A DNA stretch of 64,000 bases from Bacillota bacterium (GTDB lineage: Bacteria; Bacillota; Clostridia; Acetivibrionales; DSM-27016), in contig JAEWDM010000016.1 of the NCBI GenBank assembly GCA_023390115.1, forward strand, positions 1-64,000, in the 5' to 3' direction. A program made the translations under genes and the position numbers. Below are positions 49,978 through 58,308 of the stretch, one piece after another (position 1 is the stretch's first letter; each line of letters opens with the position of its first letter). The notes under the pieces were generated by a model. The model did no database searches and was not told the DNA's origin. It was given only the letters and a program-made list of their open reading frames with translations.

Positions 49978-51252
49978 ATGTATTTAAAGGTTATGAAATC
50001 CGAGACCGGAGGGATAGTAAACATACCGGGCTCCAAATCCCATACCATAAGGGCTTTGTTTATTGCAGGCCTTGCAGGAGGCGTATCCGAAATTTTAAAT
50101 CCCCTTATTTCAAGTGACGCACTATCCGCTGTGGAGGTATGTAAGGCACTGGGAGCGGAAATACAGGCATTTGACGGTAAATTTACAGTTAAAGGCTTTA
50201 ACGGTGTTCCTGAAATCCCTTCAGATGTAATAAATACGGGAAATTCAGGTACGACAATTAATTTTGCCGCCTCCGTTGCCGCGCTGGGAGAAGGCTGTAC
50301 GGTGTTTACAGGCGACGGGCAGATAAGAAGCAGGCCTATGGGTCCATTACTTGAGGCTTTGAATAATCTTGGGGCAGAGGCCTTTTCTACAAGAGGCACC
50401 GGAGTGCCGCCAATTGTTATAAAGGGCAGGCTTAAAGGGGGATATACGGACCTTGACGGTATTACCTCACAGTATCTTTCCTCACTGCTGCTTAGCCTTC
50501 CCATGTGCCTTAAGGACAGTGAAATAGCCTTAACCAGGCTGTATGAGGTTCCATATGCCGAGATAACGCTGTGGTGGCTGGATAAACAAGGTATAAAATA
50601 CCAAAATAACAATTTTAAAACAATTTCGATAAAGGGGAGTCAGAGCTATAAGCCTTTCAGCTCCTCCATCCCCGGGGATTTTTCCTCAGCCACGTTTTTT
50701 ATGGTGCTGGCTGCCATATCGGGAGGCGAGTTTGTGCTTAAAAACCTTGATGTGACCGATCCTCAAGGGGACAAGCTTGTTCTGTCAATACTCCGCGATA
50801 TGGGCGCAAGAGTTGATATAGGAAGCGATTATATAGCTATTAAAGGAAACGGTCTTAAGGGAAGAGAGATTGACATGAACTCCATCCCCGATGCTTTGCC
50901 TGCAATGGCTGTGGCTGCGTGCTTTGCGGAAGGAGAGACACGGCTTGTCAATGTACCGCAGGCAAGGCTCAAGGAAACAGACAGAATTCATGTAATGTGT
51001 ACCGAGCTTTCAAAAATGGGAGCGGACATAACAGAGCTTCCCGACGGGCTTGTAATAAGGGAGAGCAGGCTTAAGGGGTGCAGAGTGTCGGGACATTGCG
51101 ATCACAGGGTTGTTATGGCTCTTTCCGTTGCCGGATTAAATATTGAGGGTGGCACCGTCATTGATACGGCGGAGGCTGTTAATGTCACATTCCCGGAATT
51201 TATAAAGTATATGAATGCATGTAAGGGAAGCATGCTGCTTATGGAAGACTGA
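49978..51252 (+). CDS. aroA: 3-Phosphoshikimate 1-carboxyvinyltransferase (EPSP synthase)
   Basis: 424 residues. Substrate loops NIPGSKSHTIRALFIAGLA, NTGNSGTTINFAA, DGDGQIRSRPMGPLLEAL-like segment, and the C-terminal RLKETDRIHVM and GHCDHRVVMALSVAGL. It adds enolpyruvate from PEP to shikimate 3-phosphate. The motif NTGNSGTT differs from the N-A-G-T type of class I enzymes, as in class II-like Firmicutes. Start at 49978 (AAAGGG 9 nt upstream) rather than 49957. Leads an aroA-aroK-aroC set. Confidence 0.95.
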   Translation: MYLKVMKSETGGIVNIPGSKSHTIRALFIAGLAGGVSEILNPLISSDALSAVEVCKALGAEIQAFDGKFTVKGFNGVPEIPSDVINTGNSGTTINFAASVAALGEGCTVFTGDGQIRSRPMGPLLEALNNLGAEAFSTRGTGVPPIVIKGRLKGGYTDLDGITSQYLSSLLLSLPMCLKDSEIALTRLYEVPYAEITLWWLDKQGIKYQNNNFKTISIKGSQSYKPFSSSIPGDFSSATFFMVLAAISGGEFVLKNLDVTDPQGDKLVLSILRDMGARVDIGSDYIAIKGNGLKGREIDMNSIPDALPAMAVAACFAEGETRLVNVPQARLKETDRIHVMCTELSKMGADITELPDGLVIRESRLKGCRVSGHCDHRVVMALSVAGLNIEGGTVIDTAEAVNVTFPEFIKYMNACKGSMLLMED

Positions 51253-51277
51253 TTTTTTAAGGTGAGTGATATAATAT

Positions 51278-51784
51278 ATGAAAAATATAGTGCTTATAGG
51301 CATGCCCAGCTCGGGCAAAAGCACCGTCGGAAAGCTTTTGTCGGAAAAAATGAGTATGGAGTTTACCGATACGGACGCTTTGATATTTAAAAGAGAAAAC
51401 CGGGCATTAAGGGATATTGTAAATAATAACGGGCTGGATGCCTTTCTTAAGATACAGCAGGAGGTTGTATTAAAAATTAATTTAACCGGCTCTATAATAT
51501 CGACAGGAGGAAGCGTAGTCTACAGTGAGGCTTCAATGCTTCATCTGAAGCAGCATGGGGTTGTCGTGTATCTTGAGGAGGAGTATAGTGAAATAGAAGG
51601 CAGGGTGGAAGCGGGGAGAAGGTTTGCCAGAAATGGAGATCAAACGCTTTTGGATTTATATAATGAGAGAACGCCGTTATATTTAAAGTATGCCGATATT
51701 ACAATAAAATGTTCGCATAAGTCGGCAAATGAGGTGGCCGAAGAGGTTAAAAGCATTATTGAGGCGTTAAATGCGGGAGGTTAG
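51278..51784 (+). CDS. aroK: Shikimate kinase
   Basis: 168-residue kinase phosphorylating shikimate at O3. P-loop GMPSSGKSTVGKLL, DTDALIF for substrate/Mg binding, ISTGGSVVYS in the position of the GGG shikimate loop, and lid RRFARNGDQTLLDLYNERTPLY. 25 bp after aroA and 6 bp before aroC, so clearly one operon. Confidence 0.94.
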   Translation: MKNIVLIGMPSSGKSTVGKLLSEKMSMEFTDTDALIFKRENRALRDIVNNNGLDAFLKIQQEVVLKINLTGSIISTGGSVVYSEASMLHLKQHGVVVYLEEEYSEIEGRVEAGRRFARNGDQTLLDLYNERTPLYLKYADITIKCSHKSANEVAEEVKSIIEALNAGG

Positions 51785-51790
51785 GCTGTT

Positions 51791-52969
51791 ATGATGGGAA
51801 ATACGTTTGGAAGGATGTTCAGAATAACTACATCAGGGGAATCCTATTCGGGAGGGTTTCGTAAATACCCCGGTGTTCCGTCCGAGCTTTATGGAGGACT
51901 ATTGACTATAGTTGACGGTGTCCCGCCGGGTATAAAAATTACATCAGAGGTGATTCAGCAGGAGCTGGATAAAAGAAGGCCGGGACAGTCCGAGCTGGAT
52001 ACCCCCAGAAAGGAAAAGGACAGGGTATATATTTTTTCAGGAGTAATGGAGGATGATATTACTACCGGTGCTCCGGTAGGCTTGATTATTCCCAATGGGG
52101 ATATTGAGGACAATCAGATAGAAAACCACAGAAGCTACAGAGATTTTGTCAGACCGGGACAGGCAGCGTATACCTTTTATAAAAAATATGGGCAGCATGC
52201 GGATGTGTTTGGGGCGGGCCGTGCATCCGGGAGGGAAACTGCTGCCAGAGTTGCGGGAGGAGCAGTTGCAAAGGTCGTGCTGGATAAAATGGGGATAGAT
52301 GTAATAGGGTTTGTTTCAGGAATACACGGAATAAATGCCGGGGGCATAACCTATGAAAAGGCAAAGGCTAATTACAGGAAGAATGAATTGAACTGTCCTG
52401 ATGAGGAAAAGGCAGGGCAAATGATAGAGGAGCTTTTAAAAATAAAAGCTGAGGGAGATTCCTGCGGAGGAATAGTAGAGGTTATTGCAAGGGGAGTGCC
52501 GGCAGGTTTGGGAGAGCCTGTATATGACAAGCTTTCTGCTACAATTGCCCATGCGGTTATGTCAATAGGTGCCGTTAAAGGCATTGAATTCGGTGAAGGC
52601 TTTGCCCATGCCGCGCTGAAGGGCTCAGAGTCGAATGATACCCCGTACATTGATCCTCAATCGGGAAGGGTACGCTTCAAGACCAATAGGGCGGGAGGCT
52701 TTTTAGGCGGTATTTCCAATGGAGAGGATATCAGAATAAGAATAGCGGTTAAGCCCACGCCTACCATTTCGATACCTCAATCAACAGTTGACATGGACAA
52801 GGAGGATAATGTAAATATAGCGTTTAAATCCAGAAATGATCCTTCAATATGCCCCAGAATATACCCTGTATGTGAAGCAATGGTGCGTATGTCCATACTG
52901 GACGCAATTTATATGGCACAGGGATATGCGTCTGTTGCAGATATTGGCGATAAATGGTGCAGGCTGTAA
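51791..52969 (+). CDS. aroC: Chorismate synthase
   Basis: 392-residue FMN-dependent enzyme producing chorismate, last step of the common aromatic pathway. Conserved blocks: GNTFGRMFRITTSGESYSGGF, RRPGQSELDTPRKEKDRV, GRASGRETAARVAGGAVA, FKTNRAGGFLGGISNGEDI and the C-terminal D-x-x-x-x-P-R region (NDPSICPRIYPVCEAM). GGGAGG upstream. Two ATG codons (51791 and 51794) are adjacent; the first is used here. spo0A follows after about 140 bp with its own promoter. Confidence 0.96.
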   Translation: MMGNTFGRMFRITTSGESYSGGFRKYPGVPSELYGGLLTIVDGVPPGIKITSEVIQQELDKRRPGQSELDTPRKEKDRVYIFSGVMEDDITTGAPVGLIIPNGDIEDNQIENHRSYRDFVRPGQAAYTFYKKYGQHADVFGAGRASGRETAARVAGGAVAKVVLDKMGIDVIGFVSGIHGINAGGITYEKAKANYRKNELNCPDEEKAGQMIEELLKIKAEGDSCGGIVEVIARGVPAGLGEPVYDKLSATIAHAVMSIGAVKGIEFGEGFAHAALKGSESNDTPYIDPQSGRVRFKTNRAGGFLGGISNGEDIRIRIAVKPTPTISIPQSTVDMDKEDNVNIAFKSRNDPSICPRIYPVCEAMVRMSILDAIYMAQGYASVADIGDKWCRL

Positions 52970-52996
52970 ATTCATTTGCAAAAATAATTGAATATT

Positions 52997-53025
52997 GAAG
53001 GAATTTGTAAATTTTTATAGAATAT
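52997..53025 (+). promoter_or_regulatory. Sigma-H-type promoter of spo0A
   Basis: GAAGGAATT (52997-53005) fits the -35 RNAGGAWWW, an 11-bp spacer follows, and ATAGAATAT (53017-53025) fits the -10 RNNGAATWW. In B. subtilis the sporulation promoter of spo0A is also sigma-H dependent. Confidence 0.7.
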
Positions 53026-53110
53026 ATATATTAAAATAAGATTTTAATTGAATATTTTGCTGCTTTATATTATTAATAAAATCTTTTTACATGGGAGATG
53101 TATATTTTAA

Positions 53111-53914
53111 ATGGGAAATGGAATTTCCGTTTTGATTGCTGATGATAATATAGAATTCGGTAATCTGTTAAATGCTCACATGAACCGTGAGAGAGATTTA
53201 AATGTTGTGGGAGTGGCAAGAGACGGAAAACAGGCTATTGATATGATTACTGATTTATTGCCGGATATAGTTGTGCTGGATATAATAATGCCTGAAATTG
53301 ACGGTATAGGAGTTCTGGAGACTTTAAAAAGCTCCGGGCGGGCAGGCGGCTCTATGTTTGTAATACTTTCGGCAATAGGGCAGGATGTATTTATACAGAA
53401 GGCAATGGCTTTGGGAGCTGAGTATTATGTGGTAAAGCCTTTTGATGTTAACGTGTTTATTTCAAGGATAAGGCAGATTTATGAAAACAAGGACAGCTCG
53501 CCGTTCAGTGTTATCAAGAAGATGCCTGCAGGAGGCTTTGAAAAAAAAGAGGAGTCTGTTTTTGATGTTGAGCTTGAAGTTTCCGAGCTTATGAAAAATA
53601 TAGGAATACTTCCGTATATGAAGGGATATAAGTTTGCAAAAGAGGCTATAATTCAAGCCATTAATGATGGAAAGGCGTCAATGTCCATAACAAAGGTGCT
53701 GTATCCCTCTATAGCGCAAAAATTTAATTCCACACCTCAGAAGGTAGAGCGGTCTATAAGAAAAATTATTGACGAAATATGGACAGAGGGTGAAGAAAGC
53801 CCGAATGAATCTGTCTTTGGGCATAAGCTGAGCTTCAGCAGGGGCAAGCCCACAAATTCGGAGTTTATAGCTATAATGAGGGATAAGATAAAAACAGAGA
53901 ATGGATTGAAATAG
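53111..53914 (+). CDS. spo0A: Stage 0 sporulation response regulator Spo0A
   Basis: 267 residues, the master regulator of sporulation entry. Receiver domain with acidic pocket ADD (11-12), phosphoacceptor Asp57 in VVLDIIMP, Ser/Lys switch (LSAIG, VVKPFD), then the unique C-terminal DNA-binding domain: ITKVLYPSIAQKFNSTPQKVERSIRKIIDEIW and SFSRGKPTNSEFIAIMRDKI, which binds TGTCGAA boxes. Unlike most Firmicutes, spoIVB is not directly upstream; the gene follows aroC. A sigma-H-like promoter at 52997-53025 and a strong terminator at 53917-53954 make it monocistronic. Confidence 0.97.
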   Translation: MGNGISVLIADDNIEFGNLLNAHMNRERDLNVVGVARDGKQAIDMITDLLPDIVVLDIIMPEIDGIGVLETLKSSGRAGGSMFVILSAIGQDVFIQKAMALGAEYYVVKPFDVNVFISRIRQIYENKDSSPFSVIKKMPAGGFEKKEESVFDVELEVSELMKNIGILPYMKGYKFAKEAIIQAINDGKASMSITKVLYPSIAQKFNSTPQKVERSIRKIIDEIWTEGEESPNESVFGHKLSFSRGKPTNSEFIAIMRDKIKTENGLK

Positions 53915-53916
53915 AT

Positions 53917-53957
53917 AAAAGGCCCTCGGATATTAAAATAACTGAGAGCCTTTTACA
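53917..53957. terminator. Bidirectional terminator between spo0A and hup
   Basis: AAAAGGC (53917-53923) with GCCTTTT (53948-53954) enclosing CCTCGG/CTGAGA, flanked by A and T tracts on the two sides. Confidence 0.85.
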
Positions 53958-53960
53958 TAT

Positions 53961-54236
53961 TTAGCTGTTTACTTTATCTTTTAACCCCTTACCGGCCTTG
54001 AATACTGGAGCATTTGAAGCGGGAATGGTAATTTCCTTTTTAGTTTGAGGATTTCTGCCCTTTCTGGCAGCTCTTTTTCTTACTTCAAAAGTACCAAATC
54101 CCACAAGAACAACCTTGTCCCCTTTTTTCAGAGAATCTTCTACTGACGCTATAAAAGCGTTAAGAGCGGCTTCACTATTTTTCTTGTTTAAGCCCGAAGC
54201 GGAAGCAATTGAGTTTATCAGATCTGTCTTGTTCAT
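53961..54236 (-). CDS. hup: DNA-binding protein HU
   Basis: 91-residue nucleoid protein. MNKTDLINSIASASGLNKKNSEAALNAFIASVEDSLKKGDKVVLVGFGTFEVRKRAARKGRNPQTKKEI contains the dimerisation helices and the GFGTFEVRKRAARKGRNP beta arm that inserts in the minor groove. AGGAGG upstream on the minus strand. Convergent with spo0A. Gene and length are typical. Confidence 0.96.
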   Translation of the reverse strand: MNKTDLINSIASASGLNKKNSEAALNAFIASVEDSLKKGDKVVLVGFGTFEVRKRAARKGRNPQTKKEITIPASNAPVFKAGKGLKDKVNS

Positions 54237-54427
54237 TTATATAACCTCCTAAATTTGGAATTCGACATTATTTTATAATGAAAGCGGTGCCAAGTCAAGC
54301 TTTTCAGAATAAATTAGTATTTAAGCCCTAATTTTTTGTGCAAAAAAAAGGGGCTTCGGGGACAGTGTTTTACAAAGCATAAAAGAATTGATTTAAATGG
54401 CTTGAAATTATGGTTAAAAGCAATAAA

Positions 54428-54814
54428 CTAACGCCTTGAATTAGGTATTACCCGGATATTAACATTTTGAAGCAAACCCTCCAGCTCCTGGGAAAAATTA
54501 TTTTCTTTGTGATCGTTGGGAGACTCACCTATGATTATGTAGCTAATACCGTTTTCCTTTATAAAATTCATAATGCTTTCTATGATGTTATCGGATTTCA
54601 GCACCGTGAGGTTGGCACCTACCGACTTGGATATTCCAAACAGATATTCTAGTGCCTCGCCTTCCTTTGCGTTATCTAAAAAATTCCATCCGTTTTTAGC
54701 TACGTGCAGTACAAAAAGCTCCCCCTCCATTTCCACATTCATTTCGGCTGCTTTTCTTATCAGCCTTTCACAGGTTTTTTGCTGGGTTACACACACAAGA
54801 ATGTTATGTGCCAT
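54428..54814 (-). CDS. Universal-stress-protein-like (UspA/KdpD-type) protein
   Basis: 128 residues. MAHNILVCVTQQKTCERLIRKAAEMNVEMEGELFVLHVAKNGWNFL matches the Usp/HUP nucleotide-binding fold, closest in style to the Usp domain found in the middle of KdpD sensor kinases. The C-terminal IIIGESPNDHKENNF is a degenerate ATP-binding loop (GxxGxxGS is not complete), so ATP binding is uncertain. Monocistronic; a 21-bp palindrome lies 38 bp upstream of its start. Confidence 0.7.
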   Translation of the reverse strand: MAHNILVCVTQQKTCERLIRKAAEMNVEMEGELFVLHVAKNGWNFLDNAKEGEALEYLFGISKSVGANLTVLKSDNIIESIMNFIKENGISYIIIGESPNDHKENNFSQELEGLLQNVNIRVIPNSRR

Positions 54815-55228
54815 ATTTAAGAAAAACTCCTTCCGTTTTCAGCTTAAAGCCGATTTTAGCTTAAAGCTAAAATTACTGTAAAATAAATATATAAATTCTG
54901 CTGAAACACTTTCCGGGAAGTATTTCAAATGCTGGTATTAGTTGCTAGTCAAAAGGCCTAAACCTTCTAAATATATTATACTAGAGAATAATAATAAAGT
55001 CTTTTATCACAGAGCTAAATTTAGGTAATAGAAATGCTTTAGCGTGCTGTTTCTATTTTTTGCGTGTTCTTATGAGATTGTTGCTTTGGGGAATACGAAG
55101 AAGAGCTTTGTTTTATACATGGTAGCTTTTCCTTGCTTTTTATTTTTTGGTATATTAAAATTATTTCATGATATCATGTGGATATAGGAAAATTTTACAA
55201 ATACATATCTGTTGCTCGGAGGTAGCTT
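54815..55228. other. Divergent intergenic region between usp and fumarase genes
   Basis: Holds a perfect 10-1-10 palindrome (ATTTTAGCTT, A, AAGCTAAAAT) at 54853-54873 close to the usp start and a CATGATATCATG palindrome near 55167-55178, about 50 bp upstream of the fumarase start. No ORF with a ribosome-binding site. Confidence 0.5.
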
Positions 55229-56071
55229 ATGAGAAGTGTGGGCATTGGACAAATAATCGACACTGTGGAAAGATTATGTATAGATGCAAACTATTACTTA
55301 AATAGAGACATCATGTGTGCTTTAAATTCAGGGCTCGAAAAAGAAAAGTCGGATACCGGCAAAATTATTATGGGTCAGATTATAGAGAATGCGGAAATAG
55401 CCAGTGCAAATAAAATGGCTATATGTCAGGATACGGGAATGACAGTTGTATTTATAGATATCGGACAGGATGTGCATGTGGAGGGCGGAGGCATAATACA
55501 GGCGGTCAATGAGGGAGTAAGGAGGGGGTATAAAAACGGATACCTGCGCAAGTCTGTAGTAGAGGATCCCATTCATAGAATAAATACAGGTGATAATACT
55601 CCTGCGGTGATACACTTTGATGTGGTTGAAGGGGACAGTATTAAAATAACTGTGGCACCTAAGGGCTTTGGAAGTGAAAATATGAGTGCTCTGAAGATGC
55701 TGAAGCCATCAGATGGTCTGGAGGGAGTAAAAAGCTTTATACTGGGGACAGTTGATAACGCAGGCCCTAATCCTTGTCCGCCCATGGTTATAGGAGTCGG
55801 AATAGGAGGGACAATGGAAAAGGCGGCCATATTGGCTAAAAAAGCGCTTTTAAGGCCTATTGATATACGAAGCAGTATCCAGTATGTTAAGGCTCTTGAA
55901 GAGGAAATGCTTGAGGCAATTAATATGCTGGGCATAGGGCCGGGAGGCTTAGGAGGAAGAAATACTGCACTTGGTGTAAATGTAGAGACATTTCCTACTC
56001 ATATTGCCGGGCTCCCTGTTGCAGTAAACATAAATTGTCATGCCGCAAGGCATGCTGAGGCAGTGGTATAA
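55229..56071 (+). CDS. Class I fumarate hydratase, alpha subunit (FeS)
   Basis: 280 residues of the two-subunit, oxygen-labile [4Fe-4S] fumarase (or the related tartrate dehydratase). Cluster and active-site segments: MAICQDTGMTVVFIDIG, NTGDNTPAVIHFDVVEGD, FGSENMSALKMLKPSDG, NAGPNPCPPMVIGVGIGGTMEKAA, and HIAGLPVAVNINCHAARHAEAVV at the end. Conserved Cys in CQDTG, NPCPP and NINCHA supply the cluster. Start ATG after GGAGGTAG. The beta subunit follows 16 bp later. Confidence 0.93.
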   Translation: MRSVGIGQIIDTVERLCIDANYYLNRDIMCALNSGLEKEKSDTGKIIMGQIIENAEIASANKMAICQDTGMTVVFIDIGQDVHVEGGGIIQAVNEGVRRGYKNGYLRKSVVEDPIHRINTGDNTPAVIHFDVVEGDSIKITVAPKGFGSENMSALKMLKPSDGLEGVKSFILGTVDNAGPNPCPPMVIGVGIGGTMEKAAILAKKALLRPIDIRSSIQYVKALEEEMLEAINMLGIGPGGLGGRNTALGVNVETFPTHIAGLPVAVNINCHAARHAEAVV

Positions 56072-56087
56072 GGAGGTTATAGTTTGC

Positions 56088-56639
56088 ATGGTATATACAA
56101 TTGAAGCGCCGCTGACAGCGGAAAGGGTAAGATTGCTTAAGGCCGGAGACAGCGTAGAGATAAACGGCACCATATATACGGCAAGAGATGCGGCGCATAG
56201 GAGAATGGCGGCAATGATTCAGGAAGGGAAGTCGCTGCCGTTTGATGTGAAAAATCAGATAATTTATTATGTCGGGCCATGCCCCGCAAGGGAGGGGGAG
56301 GTAATAGGCTCGGCAGGGCCTACCACCAGCAGCAGAATGGATGCGTATGCACCGGCGCTGATTGAAATGGGGCTTACGGGAATGATAGGAAAGGGCTTAA
56401 GAAGCAGTGCGGTTATAGAGGCTATGATGAAGCACGGTGCCGTATACTTTGGCGCCACGGGAGGGGCCGGAGCACTTATATCCAGAGCCATTACGGCTGA
56501 GGAGGTGATAGCCTTTCCAGAGCTTGGGCCTGAAGCGGTAAGGAAGCTTACTGTTAAGGGATTTCCGGCAACGGTTATAATAGATTCATATGGAAATAAC
56601 CTGTATGAACAGGGGAAGGAGCGGTACAGAGTGGTATAG
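56088..56639 (+). CDS. Class I fumarate hydratase, beta subunit (FeS)
   Basis: 183-residue C-terminal part. IYTARDAAHRRM, YYVGPCPAREGEVIGSAGPTTSSRMDAYAP, GMIGKG and AVYFGATGGAGALISRAI are the usual fumarase beta blocks. ATG at 56088 follows AGGAGG (56071-56076); an earlier in-frame codon at 56040 lies inside the alpha gene. Together with the alpha subunit it hydrates fumarate to malate, or acts on L-tartrate. The operon is complete. Confidence 0.92.
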   Translation: MVYTIEAPLTAERVRLLKAGDSVEINGTIYTARDAAHRRMAAMIQEGKSLPFDVKNQIIYYVGPCPAREGEVIGSAGPTTSSRMDAYAPALIEMGLTGMIGKGLRSSAVIEAMMKHGAVYFGATGGAGALISRAITAEEVIAFPELGPEAVRKLTVKGFPATVIIDSYGNNLYEQGKERYRVV

Positions 56640-56737
56640 GCTTTTTTGACAATATATTAATAGTTATTTTATTCTATGGCATTTCAATGCAGTATGGCAC
56701 TGCAATAGAGGCCCTTTTAGTCTAGGAGGAAACAAAC

Positions 56738-58270
56738 GTGAATAAATATGGTATAGTAATCTTTCAACTAGCGGCTATAATTGTATCAGCAGTTTTTCTA
56801 CTAATTCACCCTTTAGGACATATATCGGTAAACATTCTGGCATACCTCTTTATAGCGGCGGGCTCCATGATTGTTGCAGCAAAGGTAAATAAAAGGGCGG
56901 CGGCGGAATATAACCGGCAAATCAATTCTCTCAGAAAAGAAATAAGCAGGTTTAATTTTGAGGTGCAGGTATCCTCCAGCCAGATATCATCCGTGTCCCA
57001 GCAGTTAGCGATTACGCTTGACGAGAATAATGCATTCGCTCAGCAGTTGTATGCAGAAACAAAGGAAATGGCAAGCCTTAATTCTGAAGCCAATTCCAAT
57101 ATAAACAGCACAATTTCAGGCGTGAAAAATATAATAGAACTCTTAGAGGATGCGGGGGAAACCATTTCGGATATGGGAGAGACCAGCGAGGCCTCAAACA
57201 ATGTTATAAAAAGCAGCCTTAATGAGATAATGGAAATCGTAAACACTATTAACGAGATAAAGAAATCTTCAAACGGTACAATGGAGTACATGGATAAGCT
57301 CAACACAACTTCAGGGGAGATAATTCATATACTGGAAACAGTAAGCAATATATCAAAGCAAACACAGATGCTGGCTTTAAATGCTTCCATAGAGTCTGCC
57401 AGAGCGGGAGAGTCGGGAAAGGGCTTTGCCGTTGTGGCTGGAGAAATAGGAAAGCTTGCCACTGATACCAGCGAAGCTGTGAAGGATGTGAATAAATTAA
57501 TAAAAAGCATTCAGGACGAAATAAGCAGTGTTTTCAAAGTGGTAAGAGAAAATTCATCTAAGGTCGAGACCGGTGTGAGGGTATCGTGCAATATAGAGAA
57601 GAATTTAAGTAAAATAGATATGTCGTTTAGCAAGGTTATTGATATGGTTGCTAAAATAAATGAGCTTTTTCATCAGGAGGTGCTCATGACAAAGGACATT
57701 GAGGACAGAATAGGTGAAGTAGAAAAAATAATGAATGTTACTGAAAAAAGTGTTGAGGATGTCAAGCAGTCGGTGCGCAAGCAGAAGAACAGCGTAGAGG
57801 ACATAGCCGAAATGGGGATTAGGCTTAATGAGTCTTCCCGAAGCCTTGAGGAGCTTTTTAGCCTTTCGGACAGTGGAGCAAGCATATCAGTGGACAAAAA
57901 TAAAATAAATGAGGCGGTGCAGTCTTTTAGGCTCATATGCGGAGAACTGGCAAACGGAGGGCTTTTAGACAGCATGGATAAGTCGGTACATAGAGCGTTG
58001 CTTGAGAAAATTATTAAGAATAATTTATTTATAGAAGCGGCATGGACTAATGAAAGCAGAGGCAAATTTATATGCTCAATTCCTGAAGCCGGCATAGCCA
58101 ATGCGGGGGTCAGGGAGTGGTTTAAGCGGGGGATAGCCGGGGAAGAGTATGTATCTCCCGTTTATATATCAGCTATAACTAAAAATCCTTGTATTACTCT
58201 TTCAGCACCATTAAAGGATAATGTGGGCAGGATAACAGGAGTAATAGGAATTGACGTTAAGCTTCAATAA
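56738..58270 (+). CDS. Methyl-accepting-type receptor with C-terminal PDC-like domain
   Basis: 510 residues. Two N-terminal membrane helices (about 5-27 and 32-48) with almost no extracellular loop, then a signalling domain with tip TQMLALNASIESARAGESGKGFAVVAGEIGKLATD. The C-terminus (about 395-510) has the pattern VREWFKRGIAGEEYVSPVYISAITKNPCITLSAPLKDNVGRITGVIGIDVKL, which looks like a PDC/Cache ligand fold normally found outside the cell. Here it must be cytoplasmic, an unusual order. Start by AGGAGG. The EAL protein follows 38 bp downstream and bears a similar C-terminal domain, so the pair probably shares a ligand. Confidence 0.8.
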   Translation: MNKYGIVIFQLAAIIVSAVFLLIHPLGHISVNILAYLFIAAGSMIVAAKVNKRAAAEYNRQINSLRKEISRFNFEVQVSSSQISSVSQQLAITLDENNAFAQQLYAETKEMASLNSEANSNINSTISGVKNIIELLEDAGETISDMGETSEASNNVIKSSLNEIMEIVNTINEIKKSSNGTMEYMDKLNTTSGEIIHILETVSNISKQTQMLALNASIESARAGESGKGFAVVAGEIGKLATDTSEAVKDVNKLIKSIQDEISSVFKVVRENSSKVETGVRVSCNIEKNLSKIDMSFSKVIDMVAKINELFHQEVLMTKDIEDRIGEVEKIMNVTEKSVEDVKQSVRKQKNSVEDIAEMGIRLNESSRSLEELFSLSDSGASISVDKNKINEAVQSFRLICGELANGGLLDSMDKSVHRALLEKIIKNNLFIEAAWTNESRGKFICSIPEAGIANAGVREWFKRGIAGEEYVSPVYISAITKNPCITLSAPLKDNVGRITGVIGIDVKLQ

Positions 58271-58308
58271 GCTTAATTAGCAATATTATACCGGGAGGGT
58301 CCCAAGCT

